This document shows positions 7,645 through 15,886 of a DNA stretch of 36,923 nt, in pieces. The position numbers were made by a program, and so were the translations under genes. Under the pieces are notes generated by a model. The model did not search any database and was not told the origin of the DNA. It saw nothing but the letters and a program-made list of their open reading frames with translations. Location: the NCBI RefSeq assembly GCF_037120725.1, contig NZ_JBBAXC010000026.1, positions 1 through 36,923 on the forward strand, in the 5' to 3' direction. The number at the start of each line of letters is the position of its first letter. The stretch's first letter is position 1. Origin of the DNA: Bacillus spongiae (GTDB lineage Bacteria; Bacillota; Bacilli; Bacillales; Bacillaceae_K).

Positions 7645-10602
7645 TTAAAATAGTGTGTTTTGACTGCCATTTTTTTGCTCTTCAATATGTGTAAATCTGC
7701 TTTTTATTACTGTTTCAAATGTCTTTCCTCTACCTTGGCTATATTTCAATGTAACTGCCTTAACCGTTTCTATTGGTAAATCAAATTTACTTGTAATGGT
7801 TTCAAGTGTAATGATGCCTACAAATCGTTTTAAGCGTGTGGTGTTGACGCGCGATCTCTCGGTGGTCAGCATTTTTTCTACTGACTTCACGTCTGCTTTC
7901 CTTGTGCGTGTCTTCTTGGCTATTTTAATGACATGAACGTCATATTCTTCATTAGTCATAAACTCTTTTAGCTTTAGCAATGCTACTAATACCTTTTTGG
8001 TCTTGTTTGGGCGATTGAGTGCGGTTAAATAGTTTGCCTCGGCTAAACTTTTAATTGCTCCGTAGAATCTGTGCGTGTCGGCTGGGCGCTCTACCCTGTT
8101 TACTATTTTGTGGCACGTTTCATAATCTGCTATTTTAGTAATTTTGGTGAGACACGCATAATGTATAGGTAACACTTCCCGTTTAAACTCGTTTAATTTG
8201 TCCTCGCCGTCCTCCTGGAAGGCTTGGTATACTTTTAATGTAAAGGCATCTTTTACGCTGGACGCCTTCACTTCTTCCTCTTTTTGCTCTTCTTCATCTA
8301 GCTCCTGGAGAATTTCACGGTAATAAGTAAGATCTAACGTTTTATTTCTGATTTCTTGCGATATATTTAAAATTTCCTCTGCCTTTGTATGCAATGCCTT
8401 TTCTACAGCACCTACAAAGGCTAGGCGATAAGCGTAAAAGTACCTCTCTTGTTCCTTTGAAACAGCATGCCTTAAAAACAATGTATCTATATTTAAGCCT
8501 TCTACACTCTGATAAATTCCATATCTTCGCTCAATGACGCTTGAACGAAATAATTTCGGTTCAAAGTAAGGATGGCTATTAATTTCATCTACAATTTGAG
8601 TGGCAATTTTCACCCAAAATTGGTAAGCACTTTCTAATCTAAATGACTCTTTATCTTTATTCTTAGGCTCCTGCATAAAGATGGAGAAGCGTCTGTAAGT
8701 GTTCCGAAGCCTGTTCGATATTTGTTTGATAGACGAGTAGTTAAACAGGTTTGAATAATCGTTACAAACCGCAATGACTTCCCATTCAAGGTCGTTTTGT
8801 ATATTAACTCCGTCAGCTATAACGCTTGTAGTTAGTACCACTTGGACACCTTCGTCAATGGTCTCGTTATCTACTAATTGCTTATAGGTCGGGTTGCTCT
8901 TACTATTGGCATTAATAGCCCGCACCTTGATACCTTTGCGCTGGAGTAACTTCTTTAACATTTCGATTTTCTTTTTTGACTGAATATAGATTAATAATTT
9001 TCTTCGACTCGTCCAGACCTCAATTAGTTGGGCTAACTCTGGTAATGAGTCGGCTTTTTTCTCGTACGTGTACACCGCAAATTCCTGACATGGTGACTGT
9101 GGGTTGCCATTGTCAATGTCTATGACTGTTTCAAACTCGTTTTTGTATATGTCGTCAATCGTGCCACTCAACCCTATAAAAGACGTGGCTTGCAAACTGA
9201 TTTCATGAAGGTTTTTGATAGCTTCATATCTATAGCTTAAATCGTAATCGGTAACGAATTTGTGCATTTCATCTACAACTAAGGTGAAAGTAATCTTTTC
9301 ATCTAGGAGTCTCAAAAACTCAACTAATATCGGAGCCATGTCATAGGTGGACATAAAAATCCGTCGCCCACTTTTGATATATTGATTCACTTCTTTAAAA
9401 AGGTTCTTCGTTTGCCCCTTAACACACATTAATTGATGCTTGGTGGCGTTCTGTAGCGTTAAAGCAATCGTTGGAGTAGCAAAGATATAAAAGTGGTTTC
9501 GCTTGCTCTCAAGGTCTTTAAAGGCGTCGAGAAAGCACGTTGTTTTCCCACTTCCAGTAGGAGAATTTACTAAAATCCGTTTTTTCCTACCAATGATCTC
9601 TTTTGCTACTTCTTTAGGTATATAGCGTTTCACCTTAATTTTTTCAGATTCATAGGTTTTCTTTACGTCGTCGCTCTCTGTGTAGTACGTGTATTTCCCC
9701 TTGTACCCCTTTTGTTTAGCTTCATATATTAATGTTTTGATTGTCGCTTGTCCGTTCGCTCGTAGCGTTTCCCAAGCCCTTTGTGACTGTTCTCCACCTG
9801 ATATAATGTCAAACAGCTCGAACCCTTCATCATCCGTTATATGCCCCAAGTTAGCATAGTGACGAATACCAATGACTATCCGTTTCCACCGTTCACCGTC
9901 ACCCGTTCCAGAAGCGATATAACCAACCTTTTGAGCCATTTCTTTTAGCACGCTAAATGATACTGGACGTAGGTCTTTTTCAAACGAGTCATATAGCTCC
10001 TGTTGCCTTTTTAAATTCTCTTTTTGTACTCGTTCTAGTAGCTTGGTAGTGTTCAGAGTATTATTTTCGTTTACAAGAACGCAACTTTTCCCACCTCGGA
10101 CAATTTGCATCGGATTTTTTGCCTGTATGTCGGCTGGTATGCCCAAGTCTATTAAATCCTTACTAATTTGCTCGATAATTCCCCGCATTTTCAGCTCGTC
10201 CGTGACTGTTCTATCTAGTTGAAATAATAATCTGTACCGATTCCCCTTGATTCCGTGTGAGAAAGTATAGAACAATCCTACAATCTTATTCTTTAACTTA
10301 AATATGACTTCTTCTGGACTAGTAACCTGATTATCATCATCTATATCAATCGCAAATAGTCGAGAGGCAATAAAACGGAATGCCTTATGCTCGTTTAATT
10401 CCACATTTGCAAGCATTATAGAGTGGCCATCTGCGAATTTATTTAGTATCGCTTTTACTCCCATTGGTTGGGGATAGTATTCTTTTAGCTCGTTTGTAAT
10501 CTGCCCCATTGCTATCTTTTGTGGTTGTTGTTTGAAAGGGACCGGATGCAAAAGCACTTGATGTGTCACCTTTGTGTATGTATTCTCTTGCGCTACTTGC
10601 AC
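7645..10602 (-). CDS. Primase-helicase fusion (AEP-like primase plus SF2 helicase)
   Basis: This is the largest protein in the window, at 985 residues. Residues 1-200 look like an archaeo-eukaryotic-type primase/PrimPol: acidic motif AIDIDDD (84-90), SHGIKGNRYRLLF (115-127) and QIVRGGK (166-172). A PriCT-like segment (about 225-305, GERWKRIVIGIRHYA ... GQATIKTLIYEAKQKG) follows. The helicase then has Walker A VNSPTGSGKTT (345-355), motif II VVDEMH (DEMH in place of DEAH, 442-447), motif III LSGTI (478-482) and a motif VI-like QISNRLRNTYRRF. It probably primes and unwinds the lytic origin. No polymerase is encoded, so host Pol III would be recruited. Confidence 0.8.
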   Translation of the reverse strand: MQVAQENTYTKVTHQVLLHPVPFKQQPQKIAMGQITNELKEYYPQPMGVKAILNKFADGHSIMLANVELNEHKAFRFIASRLFAIDIDDDNQVTSPEEVIFKLKNKIVGLFYTFSHGIKGNRYRLLFQLDRTVTDELKMRGIIEQISKDLIDLGIPADIQAKNPMQIVRGGKSCVLVNENNTLNTTKLLERVQKENLKRQQELYDSFEKDLRPVSFSVLKEMAQKVGYIASGTGDGERWKRIVIGIRHYANLGHITDDEGFELFDIISGGEQSQRAWETLRANGQATIKTLIYEAKQKGYKGKYTYYTESDDVKKTYESEKIKVKRYIPKEVAKEIIGRKKRILVNSPTGSGKTTCFLDAFKDLESKRNHFYIFATPTIALTLQNATKHQLMCVKGQTKNLFKEVNQYIKSGRRIFMSTYDMAPILVEFLRLLDEKITFTLVVDEMHKFVTDYDLSYRYEAIKNLHEISLQATSFIGLSGTIDDIYKNEFETVIDIDNGNPQSPCQEFAVYTYEKKADSLPELAQLIEVWTSRRKLLIYIQSKKKIEMLKKLLQRKGIKVRAINANSKSNPTYKQLVDNETIDEGVQVVLTTSVIADGVNIQNDLEWEVIAVCNDYSNLFNYSSIKQISNRLRNTYRRFSIFMQEPKNKDKESFRLESAYQFWVKIATQIVDEINSHPYFEPKLFRSSVIERRYGIYQSVEGLNIDTLFLRHAVSKEQERYFYAYRLAFVGAVEKALHTKAEEILNISQEIRNKTLDLTYYREILQELDEEEQKEEEVKASSVKDAFTLKVYQAFQEDGEDKLNEFKREVLPIHYACLTKITKIADYETCHKIVNRVERPADTHRFYGAIKSLAEANYLTALNRPNKTKKVLVALLKLKEFMTNEEYDVHVIKIAKKTRTRKADVKSVEKMLTTERSRVNTTRLKRFVGIITLETITSKFDLPIETVKAVTLKYSQGRGKTFETVIKSRFTHIEEQKNGSQNTLF

Positions 10603-10656
10603 CCAATCACCTCACTTTTTAAAAAAGGGAGCATTCGCTCCCACTTAATATCCATA

Positions 10657-11031
10657 TCAGAAGGGGATGTCCTCATCCGTTATAACTAAAGGTTCGTGTT
10701 TTTGACTTTGATTACTGTTGCTACTATTCTTGGAATCTAAAAACACGACTTGATGAGCGATAAAATCAGTAGTATAAACCTTTTGCCCATCATCTTTTTC
10801 ATAACTTCCTGTTTGTACTCGGCAATCTACAGCGCACATGCTGCCTTTATTTAGATAATTGGCTGCATTCTCGGCTTGTTTTTTAAATGCTTTAATTTGT
10901 AGAAAATCAGTTTCATCTTTTTTGAAACGGTTAACCGCCAAGGTAAACGATACTATGGCCATACCACTAGGCAAATATTTGAGTTCTGGATCACGTGTTA
11001 ATCTTCCAATAAATGTGCAATTATTAAGCAT
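10657..11031 (-). CDS. ssb: Single-stranded DNA-binding protein
   Basis: At 124 residues it is a short SSB. The OB fold begins MLNNCTFIGRLTRDPELKYL and continues through SFTLAVNRFKK and YLNKGSMCAVDCRVQTGSY. The disordered linker ends in the acidic tail TDEDIPF, the conserved protein-interaction tip that recruits replication and repair partners. It overlaps the ERF gene by 8 bases, so annealase and SSB are translationally coupled. Confidence 0.95.
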   Translation of the reverse strand: MLNNCTFIGRLTRDPELKYLPSGMAIVSFTLAVNRFKKDETDFLQIKAFKKQAENAANYLNKGSMCAVDCRVQTGSYEKDDGQKVYTTDFIAHQVVFLDSKNSSNSNQSQKHEPLVITDEDIPF

Positions 11032-11668
11032 TTGCGTTCTCCTTTTGTTTTTTTAATGTTTGTAAAAAGCTCTCTGCCTGTTCCTTACTGAGTCGTTCTA
11101 AATTCTTCTGGTATGTCTGTTGGAGCTTTTTGTTAATGTCAAAGGTCGGCGCTAACTCTTTCCAAATGGTTTTTATTTCGTTTAGTAGGCTTTCACTTGG
11201 CTTTTCCAAGGGCTTGCTTTCTTGCTGCTTTTCTTGGAAAGCGTCTGGGTCCACGTCATCGGTTGCGATGTTAAAGAATTTGAGAAGGAAAAATTTTTCC
11301 GAATACGTGTACCCTTTGCCCACGCCCTTTTCTCCTGCTCTATCAATTCCTTGAGCATAAAACGGGAGTTCTATTCTCTCTTCTGGATTGTCAGCATTTA
11401 CCCACGTATAAACGATGTCTAGTTCGGTGAAATATACAGGTTTTGCGCTATCTCCACTTGTAGTAACCTTGTGGTCTTTCACAGCTACAAGAAGTAATAA
11501 TCCTTGTTTGTCCAATTCGCTTCGAATAGCCCCTAAAACATCAGAACTTCCCACATATTTATATTGATGACCTTGATTAGACTTTTGTAGATATGGAACT
11601 TTCTTTCTGACTTCAACTAACTTTTGATAAATGTTAAGATTATTTATTTCGTTTTGTGGTGGTTGCAT
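11024..11668 (-). CDS. ERF-family single-strand annealing protein
   Basis: This 214-residue protein has the ERF signature: SNQGHQYKYVGSSDVLGAIR near the N-terminus, then YAQGIDRAGEKGVGKGYTYS and KFFLLKFFNIATDD. ERF proteins anneal complementary single strands, helping genome circularisation and recombination-dependent replication. The C-terminal third is charged and probably flexible. It overlaps the upstream HNH-like gene by 29 bases and the downstream ssb by 8. Confidence 0.92.
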   Translation of the reverse strand: MQPPQNEINNLNIYQKLVEVRKKVPYLQKSNQGHQYKYVGSSDVLGAIRSELDKQGLLLLVAVKDHKVTTSGDSAKPVYFTELDIVYTWVNADNPEERIELPFYAQGIDRAGEKGVGKGYTYSEKFFLLKFFNIATDDVDPDAFQEKQQESKPLEKPSESLLNEIKTIWKELAPTFDINKKLQQTYQKNLERLSKEQAESFLQTLKKQKENANA

Positions 11669-12275
11669 TCGTCCCTATCCCTTCTGTTTCAGTTAACAAT
11701 TCTTCGTCTTTCCATCCGTAATTAATACGACTTTGAATTGTTTTTCTATTAATTCCACTTTGCTCTGACCATTCAGTTACCGTTCTAGTTACCCCATCTA
11801 TAGTGATATTTCTATTAGTTCGCTTATTTAGGTTTTGGGTTCTTCTGTCCACCCATCGACAATTGTCAGGAGAATAATTCCCATCATTATTTATCCTGTC
11901 TATACTTAACCCTTCTTCGTAACCGTTGGAAAAAGCCCAATCTCTGAAAACTGCATAGTCGCTTTTCCATTCGTCAACAACTCTAATTCCTCTTGCGCCA
12001 TAATTTATATAACTTGGCGATGATTTAAGATCACAGCGTCGTTTCATGGACAACCAAACACCATATAACTTTTCAGGCTGACAATTATGAACGGACTTTA
12101 ATTCTCTGAGTTTTTCTTTTCTGAAGCACCCACAACTAGAGGACTTTCCTCTCTTTAGATTATTTTGTGATACTTCTTTTTCCTTTCCGCAATCGCATCT
12201 ACACAGCCACTTTATAGGTTTGGAACCCTCAACCTTTTCTATAACTAACCATTTTCCAAATCGTTCGCCTTTCAC
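11640..12275 (-). CDS. HNH/AP2-like homing endonuclease candidate
   Basis: The 211-residue product has an N-terminal zinc-ribbon-like segment (CRCDCGKEKEV ... SSCGCF). A mobile-nuclease-type core follows (YGVWLSMKRRC, YGARGIRV, then LSIDRINNDGNYSPDNCRWV). The last 40 residues look like a DNA-binding NUMOD/HTH repeat (WSEQSGINRKTIQSRINYGW). It starts with GTG overlapping the end of the gam-like gene and overruns the ERF start by 29 bases. That looks like a free-standing homing endonuclease wedged between two recombination genes. Typical nuclease histidines are not obvious, so activity is uncertain. Confidence 0.72.
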   Translation of the reverse strand: MKGERFGKWLVIEKVEGSKPIKWLCRCDCGKEKEVSQNNLKRGKSSSCGCFRKEKLRELKSVHNCQPEKLYGVWLSMKRRCDLKSSPSYINYGARGIRVVDEWKSDYAVFRDWAFSNGYEEGLSIDRINNDGNYSPDNCRWVDRRTQNLNKRTNRNITIDGVTRTVTEWSEQSGINRKTIQSRINYGWKDEELLTETEGIGTNATTTKRNK

Positions 12276-12276
12276 C

Positions 12277-12807
12277 TCATTCCACCTCCACGCTATAACT
12301 GATAGATTCAGGCTTAACTGCTACCCCTTCGACGACTTGCCCTAGTTCATCGACGACGACTTTCTCACCGTTTACCTCTGCGATTCTAAGCGATTTTTTA
12401 AGCTCTCCCCATGCTAATTTAGGTAAAATATAATCATCCAATCCTGATGCTTGCACATGCTGCAAAATGGCATTTCTATCTGTTTCTTCAGTCGTTTCTT
12501 TAACTTTTCTCGCTCGAGCCTTTCCGTATGGCGTGCTAATCGTTTTATTTTCCTTTGGATTTTCTTCAAGTTTCTTAGAATGGTAAATTTCTATTAAACT
12601 CTCAAAGTGCTTAATACCATTTCGTATCGGTGCAAGCTCCCTTTCACCCCAAGTGATTACCCTTTCAAGCTCGGTATCTACGTTGCTTTGAACCTCCTGT
12701 TCCTTCCCCTTCAACTCTGAAATTTTCTTAAAGGCATAATTAAGGCTTCCAAAATCAGTGACCTCAAACGGCTTTTTTTCTGTTTCATTCTTCTTCAGCT
12801 CGTTCAT
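12277..12807 (-). CDS. Gam-like host-nuclease inhibitor
   Basis: This 176-residue protein matches the Mu Gam-like family: a long helical N-terminus (YAFKKISELKGKEQEVQ), the core TISTPYGKARARKVKE, then IAEVNGEKVVVDELGQVV, ending VKPESISYSVEVE. These proteins bind double-stranded ends and block host exonucleases such as AddAB. The gene precedes the ERF/SSB recombination genes in the same operon. Its start follows AAGGAGG and lies inside the preceding gene. Confidence 0.85.
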   Translation of the reverse strand: MNELKKNETEKKPFEVTDFGSLNYAFKKISELKGKEQEVQSNVDTELERVITWGERELAPIRNGIKHFESLIEIYHSKKLEENPKENKTISTPYGKARARKVKETTEETDRNAILQHVQASGLDDYILPKLAWGELKKSLRIAEVNGEKVVVDELGQVVEGVAVKPESISYSVEVE

Positions 12808-13063
12808 TTTTATCCTCCTTCAAGTCAAAATCTATAGTCTCGTAAATATCAATTAAATCGTCGTAAAACCTTGACCCTCCTAGTACGGAGTTGTATTTTT
12901 CAATATGTTTATACAAATCTTGTAATATAGAATGAGTCGGCTCAAAAGTCATTCCGTTTTTATTTGTAAAGTAAGGTTGTTTTTCTTCTTTATCGCCTTC
13001 TTCATACCCGCTAGGGTATCCTTTTTTGCGCATCTGTGTAACTGTTGGGTGTTCTAGTGTCAT
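12785..13063 (-). CDS. Small early phage protein of unknown function
   Basis: The 92-residue hydrophilic protein begins MTLEHPTVTQMRKKGYPSG and ends in a charged tail (KEDKNERAEEE). It overlaps the Gam-like gene by 23 bases, so it belongs to the early operon. I recognise no domain. A segment of the YqaI/YqaH kind found in Bacillus phage early operons is possible, but I cannot assert it. Confidence 0.65.
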   Translation of the reverse strand: MTLEHPTVTQMRKKGYPSGYEEGDKEEKQPYFTNKNGMTFEPTHSILQDLYKHIEKYNSVLGGSRFYDDLIDIYETIDFDLKEDKNERAEEE

Positions 13064-13124
13064 ATTCCAACCTTCCTCCCATCTGTATATTCAATTTAGT
13101 GAGCTATTACCTGACAAATCGAAG

Positions 13125-13250
13125 TTAATTTTGCTGTAGCTCCTTATACTGTGAAGCGATTTTCTCAATCATTTCGAATTTTTCTAAATTGCTTGTATCT
13201 GTGGAGTAAAGGACTCTTTCAAGGTCTTTGACTATTGAGTTATTTTTCAT
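13125..13250 (-). CDS. Small hypothetical protein, 41 residues
   Basis: An open frame starts with ATG after a strong GGAGGGCGAAAAA site and encodes a charged helical peptide (MKNNSIVKDLERVLYSTDTS and onward). It fits the spacing of the early operon between a Cro-like gene and the 92-residue gene. No function is recognised. Confidence 0.6.
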   Translation of the reverse strand: MKNNSIVKDLERVLYSTDTSNLEKFEMIEKIASQYKELQQN

Positions 13251-13276
13251 TTTTTCGCCCTCCATTTTTGTAATCA

Positions 13277-13540
13277 CTAGAATAAAGTTAGTTGTTCATT
13301 TGCGCTTAATAAATAATCAGGACTAACATTGAAAAATTCTGCCAACATATTTAACGTATTAGGTCCAACGGGATCGCCTTTTTCCCATCTTTCGACGCAC
13401 CAATAGCCCCAGCCAATTTTTTTAGAAAATGCTTTAATTGATAGTTTTCTTTTTTTCCGCAGCGACTTTAATTTTTGTCCAAACACATATACATTTTCAT
13501 AATAGATTGTTTTTTTGCCCTGTTCGACTAAAGATTCCAC
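13277..13540 (-). CDS. XRE-family helix-turn-helix regulator in the early operon
   Basis: From the GTG start it has 87 residues. The XRE fold is clear: FGQKLKSLRKKRKLSIKAFS, then GWGYWCVERWEKG and LNMLAEFFNVSPDYLL. The GTG follows AAAGGAAGG at good spacing; an ATG eight codons upstream lacks a site. As a second small regulator inside the lytic operon it may tune early transcription. Its operator is unknown. Confidence 0.8.
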   Translation of the reverse strand: MESLVEQGKKTIYYENVYVFGQKLKSLRKKRKLSIKAFSKKIGWGYWCVERWEKGDPVGPNTLNMLAEFFNVSPDYLLSANEQLTLF

Positions 13541-13573
13541 AATAATCCTTCCTTTCTCTTTCATTTCTTGTAA

Positions 13574-13666
13574 TCAAATCAACGAAAGAAATCCAATCAC
13601 AGCTAATACCCAAACAGTCAGACAAATTACAATGGCTGCTGTCCAAAACTTCCCTTTATCGTTCAT
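13574..13666 (-). CDS. Single-span membrane microprotein, 30 residues
   Basis: The frame overlaps the dUTPase stop codon (TGATG), with AGGAG 12 bases before it, so it is likely coupled. The product is MNDKGKFWT followed by a continuous hydrophobic span (AAIVICLTVWVLAVIGFLSL). Phage microproteins of this shape may insert in the host membrane. Function unknown. Confidence 0.6.
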   Translation of the reverse strand: MNDKGKFWTAAIVICLTVWVLAVIGFLSLI

Positions 13667-14160
13667 CAGTACCCACTCTCCTGTCGAGTATGATTGATTT
13701 CGTTTTTCTTGTAATAGGCTTGTACAATTTCTTCCCAAGAAAAGCCTAATAACATCCCCAATTTTATGTAATCATCTAGAAGGTGTTTGTAAAAGAAGGC
13801 GTTACCACCTTTGCTCCAATATCTCATCGAGCAAATTTGCTGTGATAATTTAAGAAAATGTTGTTCGATTGTTGTATTTGGTACATCTGATATAGTTATA
13901 GGTTCTGAAAAATCGTATTCAATTTCAATTCCCAATTCCAGTACGAAGTGAAACCCGTCTGAATACTCTTCTAGGATTTTTTTCTTTTCACTCGGTGGTT
14001 TTTTCGACCAAAATTTAAAGCAACGTGTTTCATTTGCTAACTCTCCAAGCTCCACCAAAAAGGCCAATACTAACTTTTCGTGACGATCTGATTCGTTGTA
14101 ACCGATTCTTTTCCTTAATTCTCTTTGTGTTTCAACTAGCTTTAATAGGTCGTTTTGCAT
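13666..14160 (-). CDS. Dimeric (all-alpha) dUTPase
   Basis: The start chosen is ATG behind GGGAG; a GTG four codons earlier is too close to the site. The protein (164 residues) shows the all-alpha NTP pyrophosphohydrolase pattern: ELGELANETRCFKFWSKK and then ILEEYSDGFHFVLELG. These supply the ExxE and ExxD metal-binding helices. It would hydrolyse dUTP to dUMP and pyrophosphate, limiting uracil in phage DNA and feeding dTMP synthesis. Firmicutes phages often carry it in the early operon. Confidence 0.88.
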   Translation of the reverse strand: MQNDLLKLVETQRELRKRIGYNESDRHEKLVLAFLVELGELANETRCFKFWSKKPPSEKKKILEEYSDGFHFVLELGIEIEYDFSEPITISDVPNTTIEQHFLKLSQQICSMRYWSKGGNAFFYKHLLDDYIKLGMLLGFSWEEIVQAYYKKNEINHTRQESGY

Positions 14161-14176
14161 CGTTTCACCCACTCCC

Positions 14177-14953
14177 TTAAGCCAATTTAGCTTCTCGATT
14201 TTTCAAAATCTGGTCTATAAACTCCCTGCCCGCCTGTGTCCACTTGGTATTCACTCGTACTTTATCAGTCCCATCTTCGAGAGGAATATGTATCGTTTCA
14301 CTTTTTGTATAGCCTTTATCGTGGTAGTCTGCAAAAAGAACCCATTGCTTACCGACTTTGTACTGTACTTTCTCTTCATAGAGGATTTTATTTAGTTTCC
14401 TTGCTGTTAAAGCATAATCCTTAGCAATCTGCGTTATTGTCATGGTATCTTCTGCGCCTGTAATCTGTTTTAAGTATTTAACTTTTGGCTCATAGTCACT
14501 AACTTTGTCTATCAAAAACTGTCTTTCCTGTTCTTCCTTAATCCACACCTCAGCCCTTTTGATTGGGTCGTTTATTTGATAGCTATCTAGATTTTGTACA
14601 AGCTTCATATCGCCTTTACGAAGTGACTTTAGTATTCCGCGAATCCATCTTCTAAACTCTTTCGCTTTTTTAGTCTTTGAAAGCATTGTCACCTCGTAAA
14701 TTCCATCTTCCGTGAATACCCTTGTGTTATAAGCTTTTCCATCAGTAGAAGTCATTTTGACTTCGGCTGAAAACTCAATTTCTCTTAAATCTTCATTTCG
14801 ACTAACTAGCTTATTAATAGATTCCCTTGGTGTAGCATAACCAAGAGCATTACCTATTTGCTCGGCTGTCATAAACACCTCGTTTTTATCGTTCTCCAAA
14901 ATGTCACACTGTGTACCTTCAAAAATATTAGTTTGTTTAATTGCTAGATTCAT
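14177..14953 (-). CDS. Phage antirepressor (BRO N-terminal and KilA-C type)
   Basis: The start MNLAIKQ follows AAGGAGAGATTAAAA, and the product has 258 residues. The N-terminal BRO/Bro-N domain reads FMTAEQIGNALGYATPRESI, then TRVFTEDGIYEVTMLSKTKK and FRRWIRGILKSLRKG. The C-terminal ANT/KilAC domain reads TITQIAKDYALTARKLNKIL and ends HIPLEDGTDKVRVNTKWTQA. Antirepressors of this kind bind the CI-type repressor and favour lysis. It is the second gene of the lytic operon, after the Cro-like gene. Confidence 0.9.
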   Translation of the reverse strand: MNLAIKQTNIFEGTQCDILENDKNEVFMTAEQIGNALGYATPRESINKLVSRNEDLREIEFSAEVKMTSTDGKAYNTRVFTEDGIYEVTMLSKTKKAKEFRRWIRGILKSLRKGDMKLVQNLDSYQINDPIKRAEVWIKEEQERQFLIDKVSDYEPKVKYLKQITGAEDTMTITQIAKDYALTARKLNKILYEEKVQYKVGKQWVLFADYHDKGYTKSETIHIPLEDGTDKVRVNTKWTQAGREFIDQILKNREAKLA

Positions 14954-14993
14954 TTTTAATCTCTCCTTACTATTAATGTATTCAAAATGAATA

Positions 14994-15028
14994 ACGAAAA
15001 TTTTCGTGTCACGTTTCGCGTACACATC
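14994..15028. promoter_or_regulatory. Candidate operator upstream of the antirepressor
   Basis: A perfect 14-base palindrome ACGAAAATTTTCGT (14994-15007) is followed by ACGTTTCGCGTACACATC (15011-15028). The latter matches GCGTTTCGTGTACAAATC in the Cro promoter spacer (15304-15321) at 15 of 18 bases. The shared element suggests control by the same repressor. Confidence 0.5.
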
Positions 15029-15048
15029 TCTAAAAAAAAAGGATTTTA

Positions 15049-15255
15049 TTAATTTGCAAATTCTCTGACGTCAAATCCGAAGAACTCTGAAAGCCTGATT
15101 GCAACCATTAATGATGGCATTTTGCGCCCTGTTTCTATCTCTGTGTAGTAGTTCCTTGATATTCCGACGTAATCAGCAACTTTTTCTTGATTGAGATGAC
15201 GTCTCAACCTTTCTTCCTTCATGAAATTTGTAACTGATTCTGATTTCCTTTTCAT
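15049..15255 (-). CDS. Cro-like helix-turn-helix regulator
   Basis: From ATG behind TATGGAGGTGTCTTG the product has 68 residues and is almost entirely an XRE helix-turn-helix (RLRRHLNQEKVADYVGISRN, then EIETGRKMPSLMVAIRLSEF). It is the first gene of the leftward lytic operon and diverges from the CI-like gene, the standard Cro position. Its promoter spacer contains one of the shared operator boxes. Confidence 0.85.
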   Translation of the reverse strand: MKRKSESVTNFMKEERLRRHLNQEKVADYVGISRNYYTEIETGRKMPSLMVAIRLSEFFGFDVREFAN

Positions 15256-15294
15256 CAAGACACCTCCATAATGCTTGTCGCTTGATTTGATTTT

Positions 15295-15323
15295 ATTATA
15301 TATGCGTTTCGTGTACAAATCAA
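15295..15323 (-). promoter_or_regulatory. Early lytic promoter with operator in its spacer
   Basis: On the minus strand TTGATT and TATAAT are separated by exactly 17 bases. The spacer contains the TATGCGTTT operator box (15301-15309, opposite strand). A repressor bound there would block the polymerase. Confidence 0.8.
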
Positions 15324-15346
15324 CTACTTTTTCTATTTTATTTTCA

Positions 15347-15425
15347 AAACGCATACATTAAATGTTGCTATTTGCGACATATTGAGTGATAATAAGTAAA
15401 GACTCTGCATAACGCATATGAGTTA
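15347..15425. promoter_or_regulatory. Further operator boxes of the CI/Cro switch
   Basis: The 9-mer TATGCGTTT found in the lytic promoter recurs inverted at 15347-15355. A variant, TATGCGTTA inverted, lies at 15410-15418 and overlaps TATGAGTTA (15417-15425). The last two make the near-palindrome TAACGCATATGAGTTA. Three to four boxes between divergent regulators match a lambdoid-style operator region. Confidence 0.65.
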
Positions 15426-15496
15426 TACATAAAATGTAAATAGGTAATTTTACCGATTTAATATAAATAAATTAATAAATACTAGGAGGGATTAAT

Positions 15497-15844
15497 GTGG
15501 ATGAAAACTATAAATCCATAATTGGCGAACGTTTAAAACTCCTTAGAAAGAAAAGGAAATTTGAAGTAAATAAGATTATTGCTGAATTAGATATTGCTAG
15601 AAGCACTTACACAGGATGGGAAAGTGGCTATCGCTCTCCTAACGGTAAATATTTAGTACAATTATCTAAGCTCTTCAATACATCTGTGGACTATATAACA
15701 GGGAAAACAGAAGATGACTCCCCTATTGATGCTGACGAACTCAAAGACATATTGAGTAAATCTAAAATTAAATATGATGGCAAAGAACTCACTGAGGAGC
15801 AAGCTAAGAAGGTGCTAGACCTTCTGGAAGTGTATTTAAAATAA
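15497..15844 (+). CDS. CI-like XRE repressor
   Basis: The start is GTG behind AGGAGGG, and the product has 115 residues. The N-terminal helix-turn-helix reads IGERLKLLRKKRKFEVNKII, then ELDIARSTYTGWESGYRSP and LSKLFNTSVDYITG. The C-terminal 50 residues are acidic and helical, probably for oligomerisation. There is no LexA-type peptidase domain. Release by antirepressor, or indirectly by the arbitrium module, is therefore more likely than RecA-stimulated self-cleavage. It is the only rightward gene in this part and faces the lytic operon. Confidence 0.88.
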   Translation: MDENYKSIIGERLKLLRKKRKFEVNKIIAELDIARSTYTGWESGYRSPNGKYLVQLSKLFNTSVDYITGKTEDDSPIDADELKDILSKSKIKYDGKELTEEQAKKVLDLLEVYLK

Positions 15845-15852
15845 TAAGGATT

Positions 15853-15886
15853 AAAGGACAAGATTATTGCTTGTCCTTTTTTAATT
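15853..15886 (+). terminator. Terminator after the CI-like gene
   Basis: AAAGGACAAG-ATTATTG-CTTGTCCTTT is a perfect 10-bp stem followed by TTTAATTTTT. It ends the repressor transcript where it meets the convergent aimX-position ORF. Confidence 0.85.
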
